A DNA stretch of 6,289 nucleotides from UBA11858 sp964589145 (GCA_964589145.1 CAZPSL010000215.1:1-6289); one strand, 5' to 3'. Positions 1-5,894 are shown, numbered from the stretch's first letter. The notes: generated by a model from the sequence alone, not told the origin. Made by a program: numbers and translations.

Positions 1-1677
1 CCGGAAGCCGTGGAGCGGGTGCTGCTCAAGGCGCTGGCGAAAGATCGGGATGACCGCTACACCACGGTGGACGATCTGGTGGAAGCCTTTACGCAGGCGA
101 TCACCGCGGGTGCGGAATCACCCGCGATGCCGGAACGCCCCGCCGTTTCTGGGGACGCGCCCACCCTCAAGGCGGAGATTCAACCCGAAACCGCGGCGGC
201 TCCCGTTCCTGCGGCGGAATCCCCTCCTCCGGAGGAACCCGTTTCCGAAGCCCCGACCGAAGCAGTTTCCCCCTCCCCTGAAAAGCCCCGCCGCCGCTGG
301 CACTGGTGGCAGATCGCGCTGGCGGTGATCTTTGTGCTGTTGTGCGGGACGGTGGTATTGAGCGCACTCTCCGGGCAGGGAGGCGGCGGATCACCGCTCC
401 CGGCGGGCGAGACGCTCCCGCTGGACGAAGCCCTGGCTCAGGTGGACGAGAACCCTGGTGACCCGCAAGCCTGGCTGAATTTGACCGCCTCGTACTGGGA
501 GGCCGGACAGGTTGACGAGGCCCGCGACGCGCTGGCGCACGCGCTGGATGCCGCCGGGGATGATGAGGATTTTTACTTCGCGGTTGCCGACTCGCTGATG
601 GAGGTGGGCGGCTGGCTGGATGCCGCCTGGGTGTACCTTCAGGGCCTTCAAAAGTTTTACCCGGATGGCGATGTGCCGCCCGGCCTGATGGAGAATTTCC
701 ATCAGGCGGTTTACATGGCGGCGGCTGATCCTGAAGTTCGCCGTCGCCTCGATTTCAGCGAAGTGGCCGGAATTGACCCCGCACTGGCGCAGATTGCCGA
801 AGCCCGCGACCTGCATCAGGAGGGCTTCGACGACGAGGCATACGATCTGGCAAACGCGGTCTATACCGATCTTCGGCCGGGGATGCCGGAATCTGCCCTG
901 TTGATGGCGGAGATTCTGTATGGCTGGGGGGATGTCCCCGCTGCGCAGGCATTGCTGGATGGTTTGCTGGCCCTCGATGAGACCCCGGTCTGGGTACGGG
1001 ACTATATCGAAACGCTGGTCGGCGCAGCGCAGCAATCGCTTGCGGATGCACAGGCCGCCGTAGATGCCGCTCCCGATGACCCCTGGGCGCATCTGGGCCT
1101 GTTTGAAGTTTACCTGGCATTGGGGCAGTATACACAGGCGGAGGAGACGCTTCAACGAGCGTTAGAATTGAGCGGGGACGATCCGGCGGTTGTGGAGCGC
1201 GCCGGTGATATTTTCGGCGAGCATGAGGCCTGGGCTGAGGCCGCTGGCCTGTATGCCCATGCAGCGCACTTGATCCCTGAAAATGAGCGCGCACCCGAAC
1301 TGCTCAATAAAATCATGCAGACCCTGTACTACAGTGCGGTGAATGAAAACGCCCCGGATGTGTTCTCCAAAATCCAGGATTATTTGCCGGACGGCAGCGA
1401 TGCACCCGCCAACGACCTGCGCCCCGTTATACAGGCTGCGCTGCGTGCCCGCTACCTGCTTTACTACGGGGATGCAGCCGAAGCCCGAAAAACCATTGAT
1501 CAGGCAGTTGCGCTTGGCCCCAAGGCACTCCTGCCCCGCCTGATCCAGGGCGAGGTCTACCTGTCCACCGGTGAAACGGAAACCGGTCGGGAAATTCTGC
1601 TCAGCCTGATTGCCGCCCCTGCCACGCCCGACTGGATGAAAGACGAAGCCCAGTGGCTGCTGGATTCGAGCGAATGA
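1..1677 (+). CDS. Membrane-anchored Ser/Thr protein kinase, C-terminal part with TPR-like domain (5' end outside window)
   Basis: The reading frame is open from the first base, so the gene begins upstream; the GTG at 10 is not a credible start. The first ~33 codons (VLLKALAKDRDDRYTTVDDL and onward) match the end of a Hanks-type kinase domain (subdomain XI, with the conserved Arg in DDRY). A Pro/Ala/Glu-rich linker follows (about nt 106-285), then a basic RRRW stop-transfer-like segment and one transmembrane helix (about nt 307-370). The rest is a helical repeat region (about nt 415-1670) with several degenerate TPRs, clearest near nt 454-552, 1072-1176 and 1177-1281. By family logic the kinase is cytoplasmic and the TPR part lies outside, acting as a sensor or protein-binding domain. 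The ATP site and catalytic loop are not in the window, so activity cannot be judged. It ends in TGA at 1675-1677. The ligand and substrate are unknown. Confidence 0.85.
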   Translation, partial: PEAVERVLLKALAKDRDDRYTTVDDLVEAFTQAITAGAESPAMPERPAVSGDAPTLKAEIQPETAAAPVPAAESPPPEEPVSEAPTEAVSPSPEKPRRRWHWWQIALAVIFVLLCGTVVLSALSGQGGGGSPLPAGETLPLDEALAQVDENPGDPQAWLNLTASYWEAGQVDEARDALAHALDAAGDDEDFYFAVADSLMEVGGWLDAAWVYLQGLQKFYPDGDVPPGLMENFHQAVYMAAADPEVRRRLDFSEVAGIDPALAQIAEARDLHQEGFDDEAYDLANAVYTDLRPGMPESALLMAEILYGWGDVPAAQALLDGLLALDETPVWVRDYIETLVGAAQQSLADAQAAVDAAPDDPWAHLGLFEVYLALGQYTQAEETLQRALELSGDDPAVVERAGDIFGEHEAWAEAAGLYAHAAHLIPENERAPELLNKIMQTLYYSAVNENAPDVFSKIQDYLPDGSDAPANDLRPVIQAALRARYLLYYGDAAEARKTIDQAVALGPKALLPRLIQGEVYLSTGETETGREILLSLIAAPATPDWMKDEAQWLLDSSE

Positions 1678-1686
1678 CCCAAAATC

Positions 1687-1719
1687 AGGACTGGCAGTCC
1701 TGACAGGACTGCCAGTCCT
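1687..1719. repeat. 33-nt hairpin repeat, copy 1 (14-bp stem, TGACA loop)
   Basis: The 14-nt arms at 1687-1700 and 1706-1719 are perfect reverse complements (AGGACTGGCAGTCC on the left) around a TGACA loop. The element fills the 60-nt spacer between the kinase stop and tpiA and ends 18 nt before the tpiA ATG. No T-run follows, so it does not look like an intrinsic terminator. A diverged copy lies at 4408-4440, which marks it as a dispersed REP- or MITE-like palindrome. In mRNA it could fold between the two cistrons; a role in mRNA stability or attenuation is only inference. Confidence 0.9.
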
Positions 1720-1727
1720 TGCGGAAC

Positions 1728-1732
1728 GAGGA
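1728..1732 (+). promoter_or_regulatory. Shine-Dalgarno for tpiA
   Basis: GAGGA lies 5 nt before the ATG at 1738 and just downstream of the 33-nt hairpin. It supports the chosen tpiA start. It is one of only two good ribosome-binding sites seen in the window; the other precedes upp. Confidence 0.75.
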
Positions 1733-1737
1733 ACCAA

Positions 1738-2505
1738 ATGAGAAAAAAATTTGTTGCCGGAAACTGGAAGATGAACAAAACCGTGGCGGAAGCCCGGGCT
1801 CTGGTCGCTGACCTGATCCCCGGAATGGCACCGCTCACCGGGATTGACCTGGCGGTCTGTCCGCCCTTCACCGCCCTGCACCCCGTCTCGGAAATGCTGC
1901 GGGATACCAACATCGCCGTGGGCGCACAAAACCTGTTCTGGGAGCCGGGCGGCGCGTACACCGCCGAGATCGCCCCCGCGATGGTGGCGGAACTCTGCAC
2001 TTATGTGATCATCGGGCACTCCGAGCGGCGGCAGTATTTCGGCGAGACGGACGAAACCGTCAACAAGCGCGTGCGCGCCGCCCTGGAAGCCGGTCTGACC
2101 CCGATTGTCTGTATCGGCGAAACGCTGGACGAGAATCAATCCGGGCAGACGGAGGCGGTGGTCTCCCGTCAGGTGCGCGGCGGGCTCGCGGGCCTCTCCC
2201 CCGAAGATGCCGCCAAACTGGTGGTCGCCTACGAACCGGTTTGGGCAATCGGCACCGGGCTGGCAGCCACGCCCGAAGACGCCAACGCCATCCAGCGGGA
2301 CGTGGTGCGGGCGGCCCTCGCCGAGATGTTCGGCCCGGAGATTGCTCAGGACATCCAAATTCTCTATGGCGGGTCGGTTAAGCCTCACAACGCGGCGGAT
2401 TTCTTCGCCCAGCCCGACATTGACGGCGCGCTGGTAGGCGGCGCAAGCCTCAAGGCGGAGTCGTTCATCGCGATTGCAGAAGCCGCACAGGCCGTTGCAA
2501 GTTGA
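1738..2505 (+). CDS. tpiA: Triosephosphate isomerase
   Basis: Interconverts dihydroxyacetone phosphate and glyceraldehyde 3-phosphate (EC 5.3.1.1) in cytoplasmic glycolysis and gluconeogenesis. The 255 residues span the whole TIM barrel and match the usual bacterial length. Visible active-site elements are N9 and K11 in FVAGNWKMNKT, the electrophile H94 in VIIGHSERR, the catalytic base E166 in AYEPVWAIGTG at the start of loop 6, and the phosphate-binding ILYGGSVKPHNAADF and GALVGGASL segments. The start is fixed by the N-terminal motif and a GAGGA site 5 nt upstream. It follows the kinase gene on the same strand after 60 nt and may be co-transcribed, although a hairpin repeat intervenes. Its last codons and stop (GTTGCAAGTTGA) fall in the heptad-like repeat that continues downstream, so the extreme C-terminus may be repeat-derived. 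Function is not in doubt. Confidence 0.99.
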   Translation: MRKKFVAGNWKMNKTVAEARALVADLIPGMAPLTGIDLAVCPPFTALHPVSEMLRDTNIAVGAQNLFWEPGGAYTAEIAPAMVAELCTYVIIGHSERRQYFGETDETVNKRVRAALEAGLTPIVCIGETLDENQSGQTEAVVSRQVRGGLAGLSPEDAAKLVVAYEPVWAIGTGLAATPEDANAIQRDVVRAALAEMFGPEIAQDIQILYGGSVKPHNAADFFAQPDIDGALVGGASLKAESFIAIAEAAQAVAS

Positions 2506-2559
2506 ACGATGCTGAAAGTTGCAGATTCGCCTTGTGATCTGCGACTTTCAGCCTTCAAC
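2493..2559. repeat. Heptad-type inverted repeat overlapping the tpiA 3' end
   Basis: Degenerate 7-mers (CGTTGCA, AGTTGAA, then TGCTGAA, AGTTGCA) run from the last tpiA codons into an inverted repeat. Arms 2511-2526 and 2537-2552 are 16 nt and complementary apart from one T-G wobble, with a 10-nt loop. Outer GTTGAA (2501-2506) and TTCAAC (2554-2559) also pair after a small bulge. The tpiA stop codon lies inside the element. The 18 nt at 2510-2527 reappear with two differences just after the ruvB stop. There is no U-tract, so any terminator or 3'-end protective role is inferred. Confidence 0.8.
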
Positions 2560-2572
2560 CGCAGCCTGCTCC

Positions 2573-3328
2573 GTGTTCCATCTTTCCCCCCTTCTCTGGC
2601 TCCTGCTCTTGCTGGGGCCGTTTCTGTTTTTGCAGCGCCGCCTGCACTACGAGGTTCAGGCGGTTTTGCTGCTGCTCACCCGCCGCGAAGACATCTCGGC
2701 GGCGCTGTTTGCGCTGCTGTTTTTCCCCGGCGTGCTGCTCCACGAGGGCAGCCACTACCTGATGGCGAAACTCCTGCGCGTGCCCACCGGGGCGTTTTCA
2801 CTCATTCCCCAGAGCCTGGATGGGAACCGTCTGCGCCTGGGCTTTGTGGAGACCGCGCCCGCCGATGTGCTGCGCGATGCCCTGATTGGCATGGCCCCCC
2901 TGCTGACGGGCGGCGCGTTTGTGGCCTATGCGGGCGTGACCCGGCTGGGGCTGCTCGCCGTCTGGGATGCGCTCGCCCGCGGGAACTGGGCCGCGACTCT
3001 GGGCGCGCTGGCGGCATCCTACGCTTCCCCGGATTTCTGGCTGTGGTTTTATCTGCTGCTCACGGTGAGCAGCACGATGTTCCCCTCGCCCTCCGACCGG
3101 CGCGCCTGGCTGCCCGTGGCGGGGACACTCGCCCTGATAGTTGCGCTGGCGCTGCTCTTCGGCGCTGGCCCGTGGATGTCGGCGAACCTGCTCCCGTGGC
3201 TGAACCGTGCCTTGCAGGGGGTGGTGATCGTCTTCGCCATCAGTGCGGCGATTCACCTTGCGGTCTGGCTGCCGACCTGGGGGCTGCGGCTGCTCCTCAG
3301 CCGCATCACGGGCTATGATGTAGTGTGA
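2573..3328 (+). CDS. Multi-pass membrane protein with HExxH motif (putative M50-like metallopeptidase)
   Basis: From GTG 2573 the product is 251 residues with about five to six hydrophobic segments, including residues 5-20, 43-56, 105-130, 155-170, 180-198 and 215-235. HEGSH (H57, E58, H61) sits at the end of a membrane segment and is followed by YLMAKLL, as in site-2-protease-like M50 enzymes where the two His bind zinc and Glu is catalytic. PSPSD with D175 near a later membrane segment could supply the third ligand; that is inference. The start is uncertain. The frame opens at 2516, and TTG 2519, GTG 2534 and GTG 2573 are possible, none with a Shine-Dalgarno sequence. TTG 2519 and GTG 2534 lie inside the preceding hairpin repeat, so 2573, just before the first hydrophobic helix, is preferred. 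It follows tpiA by 67 nt and may be co-transcribed. A +1-shifted frame (2509-3318) is also open but is Ala/Arg/Pro-rich and looks like a shadow. The substrate is unknown. Confidence 0.75.
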   Translation: MFHLSPLLWLLLLLGPFLFLQRRLHYEVQAVLLLLTRREDISAALFALLFFPGVLLHEGSHYLMAKLLRVPTGAFSLIPQSLDGNRLRLGFVETAPADVLRDALIGMAPLLTGGAFVAYAGVTRLGLLAVWDALARGNWAATLGALAASYASPDFWLWFYLLLTVSSTMFPSPSDRRAWLPVAGTLALIVALALLFGAGPWMSANLLPWLNRALQGVVIVFAISAAIHLAVWLPTWGLRLLLSRITGYDVV

Positions 3329-3362
3329 GTCTTCGCTGCATCCGGTTTCCCGCAGGTGGTTT

Positions 3363-4388
3363 TTACAAAATCAGCATCGCGTCGCCAAACGAGTAAAAAC
3401 GGTATCCTTCCCGCCTGGCGGTCTCATAGGCCCCCAAAATGCGCTCGCGCCCGGCGAAGGCGCTCACCAGCATCACCAGCGTGGAACGCGGCAGGTGGAA
3501 GTTGGTGATCATCGCATCCACCACCCGAAACTCGTAGCCCGGCAGGATGAACAGGTCGGTCGGGCCCTCCAGCGGACGCACGATCTCATCCGGGGAGGCC
3601 TCCCGTGCCGCCGATTCCAGCGTGCGGACGCTGGTTGTGCCCACGGCGATCACCCGCTTTCCGGCGCGCTTTGCCGCCCGAATTTGCGCCGCCGTCTCCG
3701 GGGTCAGTTGGCACCATTCGGTGTGGATTTCGTGCTCTTCAGGATTTTCCTCGTGGACGGGGGCAAACGTATCCAGCCCGACGTGCAGTACCACCGAAGC
3801 GAAGTTCACTCCCTGATTTTTGAGTTGCTCCATCAACGCCGGGGTGAAGTGCAGCCCCGCGGTGGGCGCCGCCGCCGACCCCGGCTCGCGGGCGTACACC
3901 GTCTGATAGCGCTCGCGCGCCCGCAGCGGCGTGTGGATGTACGGCGGCAGCGGCACATGCCCGATGCGCTCCAGATGCGGCTCGATGGGGGCATCGAAGC
4001 GCACCCGCCGCCGCGGGCCGCCCAAATCGGCAATGATTTCTCCGGCGGGACCCTCCCCTTCAAGTTGCAGACGCCTGCCGGGGCGCATCCCCTTGCCGCC
4101 GACCAGCGACTCCCAGGTGTGTTCGTCCTCCCGCCGCAGCAGGAGCAGTTCCACCCGCCCGCCGGTGGGGACTTTGCGGGCGTACAGCCGCGCGGGGATG
4201 ACGCGCGTCTCATTGAGGACGAGTAAATCCCCCGGATGCAGGAACCTCCCCAAATCCCGAAAGATACGGTGCTCGATTTCCCCGGTGGCGCGGTTCAAAA
4301 CCAGAAGCCGCGAGGAATCCCGCGGTTCCGAGGGGGTCTGAGCGATAAATTCCGGGGGCAGGTCGTAGTCGAAATCGGAGGTTTTCAT
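3363..4388 (-). CDS. queA: S-adenosylmethionine:tRNA ribosyltransferase-isomerase
   Basis: Transfers and isomerises the ribosyl part of S-adenosylmethionine onto 7-aminomethyl-7-deazaguanine at the tRNA wobble position, giving epoxyqueuosine (EC 2.4.99.17), a late cytoplasmic step of queuosine synthesis. The 341 residues match the family length. Signature blocks in order: SDFDYDLPPEFIAQ (4-17), DLLVLNETRVIPARL (54-68), PPYIHTPL (148-155), GSAAAPTAGLHFT (170-182), HVGLDTFAPV (202-211), VGTTSVRTLES (249-259), TDLFILPGYEF (277-287), ITNFHLPRSTL (294-304) and the C-terminal YSFGDAML. The start is set by the N-terminal MKTSDFDYDLP, although no strong Shine-Dalgarno sequence is seen; a GGGAT lies about 13 nt upstream. 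It is the last gene of the leftward ruvB-DUF2905-queA set, an arrangement in keeping with the common ruvAB-queA linkage. It ends 34 nt from the convergent membrane-protein gene, and I could identify no clear terminator in that gap. Confidence 0.98.
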   Translation of the reverse strand: MKTSDFDYDLPPEFIAQTPSEPRDSSRLLVLNRATGEIEHRIFRDLGRFLHPGDLLVLNETRVIPARLYARKVPTGGRVELLLLRREDEHTWESLVGGKGMRPGRRLQLEGEGPAGEIIADLGGPRRRVRFDAPIEPHLERIGHVPLPPYIHTPLRARERYQTVYAREPGSAAAPTAGLHFTPALMEQLKNQGVNFASVVLHVGLDTFAPVHEENPEEHEIHTEWCQLTPETAAQIRAAKRAGKRVIAVGTTSVRTLESAAREASPDEIVRPLEGPTDLFILPGYEFRVVDAMITNFHLPRSTLVMLVSAFAGRERILGAYETARREGYRFYSFGDAMLIL

Positions 4389-4407
4389 GCTGTCAATTCG
4401 TATCCCG

Positions 4408-4440
4408 ACGGCTGACAGTCCTGACAGGACTGCCAGTCGT
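4408..4440. repeat. 33-nt hairpin repeat, copy 2
   Basis: Arms 4408-4421 and 4427-4440 pair over 14 positions around a TGACA loop (plus-strand reading), with one A-C mismatch (4415) and one G-T wobble (4411). Relative to the copy at 1687-1719, stem position 2 has changed from G-C to C-G on both arms, so pairing is kept there. The element fills most of the 63-nt spacer between the DUF2905 stop and queA, 19 nt upstream of the queA ATG. The transcript of this operon would carry the complementary form with a TGTCA loop. Confidence 0.85.
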
Positions 4441-4451
4441 GACCGTAAACC

Positions 4452-4685
4452 TCAGCGATTGAGAAAGCGGGCAAGCAGGTTGAGAATGACCGTCAGCAGC
4501 ACCGACAGCAGGATCGAAGTTCCCAGCGCGAACATGCAGGTGAAGTTTTCGCGCTCGATGCGGATGTCTCCGGGCAGGCTGAACAGCGGCAGGCCGACCC
4601 GCGCCGCCAGATAGAGCAGCCCGCCAATGAGCAGGAAAATCACGCCGAGGGCGAGGAAGAAGCGAGCGATGGGGAGGAGGTTCAT
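4452..4685 (-). CDS. DUF2905 family small membrane protein
   Basis: The 77-residue product has two predicted transmembrane helices (about residues 6-28 and 52-74) joined by LPGDIRIERENFT (37-49). That loop, a hydrophobic helix, then (L)PGDIRIER-NFT and a second helix, is the hallmark of DUF2905. The biochemical role of the family is unknown to me. The start at ATG 4685 was chosen because it begins the family-like region. The frame stays open upstream to 4754, but that extension translates the heptad repeat and carries no family similarity. No Shine-Dalgarno sequence precedes it; the repeat array ends 6 nt before the start codon. It lies between ruvB and queA on the same strand and is probably co-transcribed with them. 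I recall DUF2905 genes next to ruvB and queA in other bacteria, which suggests genetic linkage rather than a demonstrated functional link. Confidence 0.9.
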   Translation of the reverse strand: MNLLPIARFFLALGVIFLLIGGLLYLAARVGLPLFSLPGDIRIERENFTCMFALGTSILLSVLLTVILNLLARFLNR

Positions 4686-4691
4686 CTTTTG

Positions 4692-4770
4692 GGTTGCTGG
4701 TTGCTGGTTGCAGGTTACAGGTTGAAAGTTGAATGTTGAAAGTTGAACGTTCAACCTGCAACTTTCAACA
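4692..4770. repeat. Heptanucleotide tandem array with palindromic end, between ruvB and DUF2905 gene
   Basis: On the plus strand there are eight consecutive 7-mers: GGTTGCT twice, then GGTTGCA, GGTTACA, GGTTGAA, AGTTGAA, TGTTGAA, AGTTGAA (4692-4747). They are followed by inverted-sense units CGTTCAA, CCTGCAA, CTTTCAA, CA (4748-4770). The turn-round point is a perfect 14-bp palindrome, GTTGAACGTTCAAC (4742-4755); TGTTGAAAG (4734-4742) also pairs with CTTTCAACA (4762-4770). The array fills nearly all of the 89-nt spacer, starting 4 nt after the ruvB stop and ending 6 nt before the next start. It resembles the short tandemly repeated heptanucleotides known from cyanobacteria. Confidence 0.92.
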
Positions 4771-4774
4771 TTTC

Positions 4775-5803
4775 TCAGATCAGCCGCGGCTGCTGCGCTT
4801 CCTGCGGCGGCTCCAGGCCGAGATGCTCGTAGGCGGCGGCGGTGGCAACCCGTCCCTGAGCGGTGCGCTCCAAAAAGCCGAGTTGCAGCAGGTACGGCTC
4901 CACTACGTCCATGATGGTGTCCGGCTCCTCGGAGATGGATGCCGCGATAGTGCTCAAGCCCACGGGGCCGCCGCGGTATTTTTCGATGATGGCACGCAGC
5001 ACGCGGCGGTCAATATCGTCCAGGCCGCGGGTGTCAATATCGAGCAGGTCGAGGGCTTCGTGCGCCACCGGCTGGGTGATCACCCCGTCGGCGCGCACCT
5101 GAGCGTAATCGCGCACCCGGCGCAGCAGGCGCAGGGCCACCCGCGGGGTGCCGCGCGCCCGCCGGGCAATTTCGGTCACGCCTTCGGGTTCGGCGGGGAC
5201 CTCCAGTTTGGCGGCCGCGCGGGTGACAATCTGCTCCATCGCGGGCAGGTCGTAGTAATCCAGCCGGTAAACCGCGCCGAAGCGCGCCCGCAGGGGTGCG
5301 GTGACCAGCGCGAGGCGGGTGGTCGCCCCGATGACGGTGAACCGCGGCAGTTTCAGGCGGATGGAACGCGCCGCCGGGCCTTTGCCGATCACGATGTCCA
5401 AGGCGAAATCCTCCATTGCCGGGTAAAGCACTTCCTCCACGGCGCGCCCCAGGCGGTGAATCTCGTCAATGAACAGGATGTCGCCCGCCCGCAGGTTGGT
5501 GAGGATGGCGGCCAGGTCACCGGCGCGCTCGATGGCGGGGCCGGCCGTGACCTTGATGCTCACGCTCATCTCGTTGGCGAGGATGTGCGCCAGGGTGGTT
5601 TTTCCCAGCCCCGGCGGCCCGTAGAAGAGTACATGGTCGAGGGCTTCTTCCCGCTGGCGGGCGGCGGCAATCAGGATTTCCAGATTCTCGCGAATCTGCG
5701 GCTGTCCGATCAGGTCGGCGAGACGCTGGGGGCGCAGGGCGTGATCCAGGTTATCGCCGGGTTTGGATTCGGGGTCGAGGAGGCGGTCTTGGGGTTCGCT
5801 CAT
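4775..5803 (-). CDS. ruvB: Holliday junction branch migration ATPase RuvB
   Basis: AAA+ motor that, as hexameric rings with RuvA, drives branch migration of Holliday junctions in recombination and repair. The 342 residues match the family. Seen in order: Walker A GPPGLGKT (62-69), Walker B ILFIDE (109-114) leading into IHRL, sensor 1 GATTR (159-163), LRARFG with the expected arginine finger R174, a sensor-2-like RGTPR (217-221), and the C-terminal winged-helix block from about 277 (RGGPVGLSTIAASI, then EPYLLQLGFLERT). Small departures from the usual text are HRLG where N or S is common, TTRLALVTAP for TTRAGxLTSP, and LRARFG for LRDRFG; none touches a catalytic residue. The N-terminal MSEPQDRLLDP fixes the start, but no Shine-Dalgarno sequence is visible, and the sequence in front is a C-rich stretch and then a heptad array. 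RuvA and RuvC are not in the window. It heads the probable ruvB-DUF2905-queA unit. Confidence 0.99.
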   Translation of the reverse strand: MSEPQDRLLDPESKPGDNLDHALRPQRLADLIGQPQIRENLEILIAAARQREEALDHVLFYGPPGLGKTTLAHILANEMSVSIKVTAGPAIERAGDLAAILTNLRAGDILFIDEIHRLGRAVEEVLYPAMEDFALDIVIGKGPAARSIRLKLPRFTVIGATTRLALVTAPLRARFGAVYRLDYYDLPAMEQIVTRAAAKLEVPAEPEGVTEIARRARGTPRVALRLLRRVRDYAQVRADGVITQPVAHEALDLLDIDTRGLDDIDRRVLRAIIEKYRGGPVGLSTIAASISEEPDTIMDVVEPYLLQLGFLERTAQGRVATAAAYEHLGLEPPQEAQQPRLI

Positions 5804-5807
5804 GGGC

Positions 5808-5870
5808 GGGGTTGGTTATCAGTTATCAGGGATTAGGTATCAGGTATCGGTTATTGGGGATTGGTTTCCA
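5808..5870. repeat. Heptanucleotide tandem array upstream of ruvB (GKKATYR type)
   Basis: Imperfect 7-mers on the plus strand run GGGGTTG, GTTATCA, GTTATCA, GGGATTA, GGTATCA, GGTATCG, GTTATTG, GGGATTG, GTTTCCA. The period of seven holds for about nine units while the sequence drifts. The consensus differs from the GTTGAA-type array at 4692-4770, so this is a second family with the same period. It starts 4 nt before the ruvB start codon (minus strand) and ends just ahead of the plus-strand promoter-like region of upp, so it forms more than half of the 120-nt divergent spacer. Confidence 0.88.
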
Positions 5871-5894
5871 TTGGGGCGAAATCGCCCTTATAAT
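5865..5894 (+). promoter_or_regulatory. Candidate promoter for upp with dyad between its boxes
   Basis: A perfect TATAAT lies at 5889-5894, 29 nt before the upp ATG. An 18-nt spacer separates it from TTTCCA (5865-5870), a weak match to the -35 consensus. Inside the spacer GGGCGA (5874-5879) and TCGCCC (5882-5887) form a 6-bp dyad around AA, placed where a repressor or activator could bind. The -10 box and its distance to the gene are convincing; the -35 box and the operator are tentative. No clear promoter for ruvB was found on the opposite strand, although the same AT-rich patch reads TATTAT there. Confidence 0.5.

Noticed and set aside
1687..1719. Intrinsic terminator after the kinase gene
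   Set aside because: The stem is strong, but no T-run follows and a similar hairpin recurs at 4408-4440, so it is better called a repeat.
391..2388. Long minus-strand frames opposite the kinase and tpiA genes
   Set aside because: They lie antisense to well-supported genes, lack recognisable motifs or start signals, and are typical of high-GC coding DNA.
2509..3318. Long overlapping frame starting at ATG 2509, 269 codons
   Set aside because: It is Ala/Arg/Pro-rich with no domain or membrane pattern and overlaps the hydrophobic HExxH frame almost fully. It is a GC-rich shadow; the ATG merely lies in the repeat.
3329..3362. Bidirectional terminator between the convergent genes
   Set aside because: A short T-run exists at 3356-3364, but only a 4-bp CTGC/GCAG stem with a long loop precedes it, which is too weak to call.
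4686..4754. N-terminal extension of the DUF2905 protein to ATG 4754
   Set aside because: The extra 23 residues are a translation of the heptad array and have no membrane or family similarity. The family-like region begins at ATG 4685.
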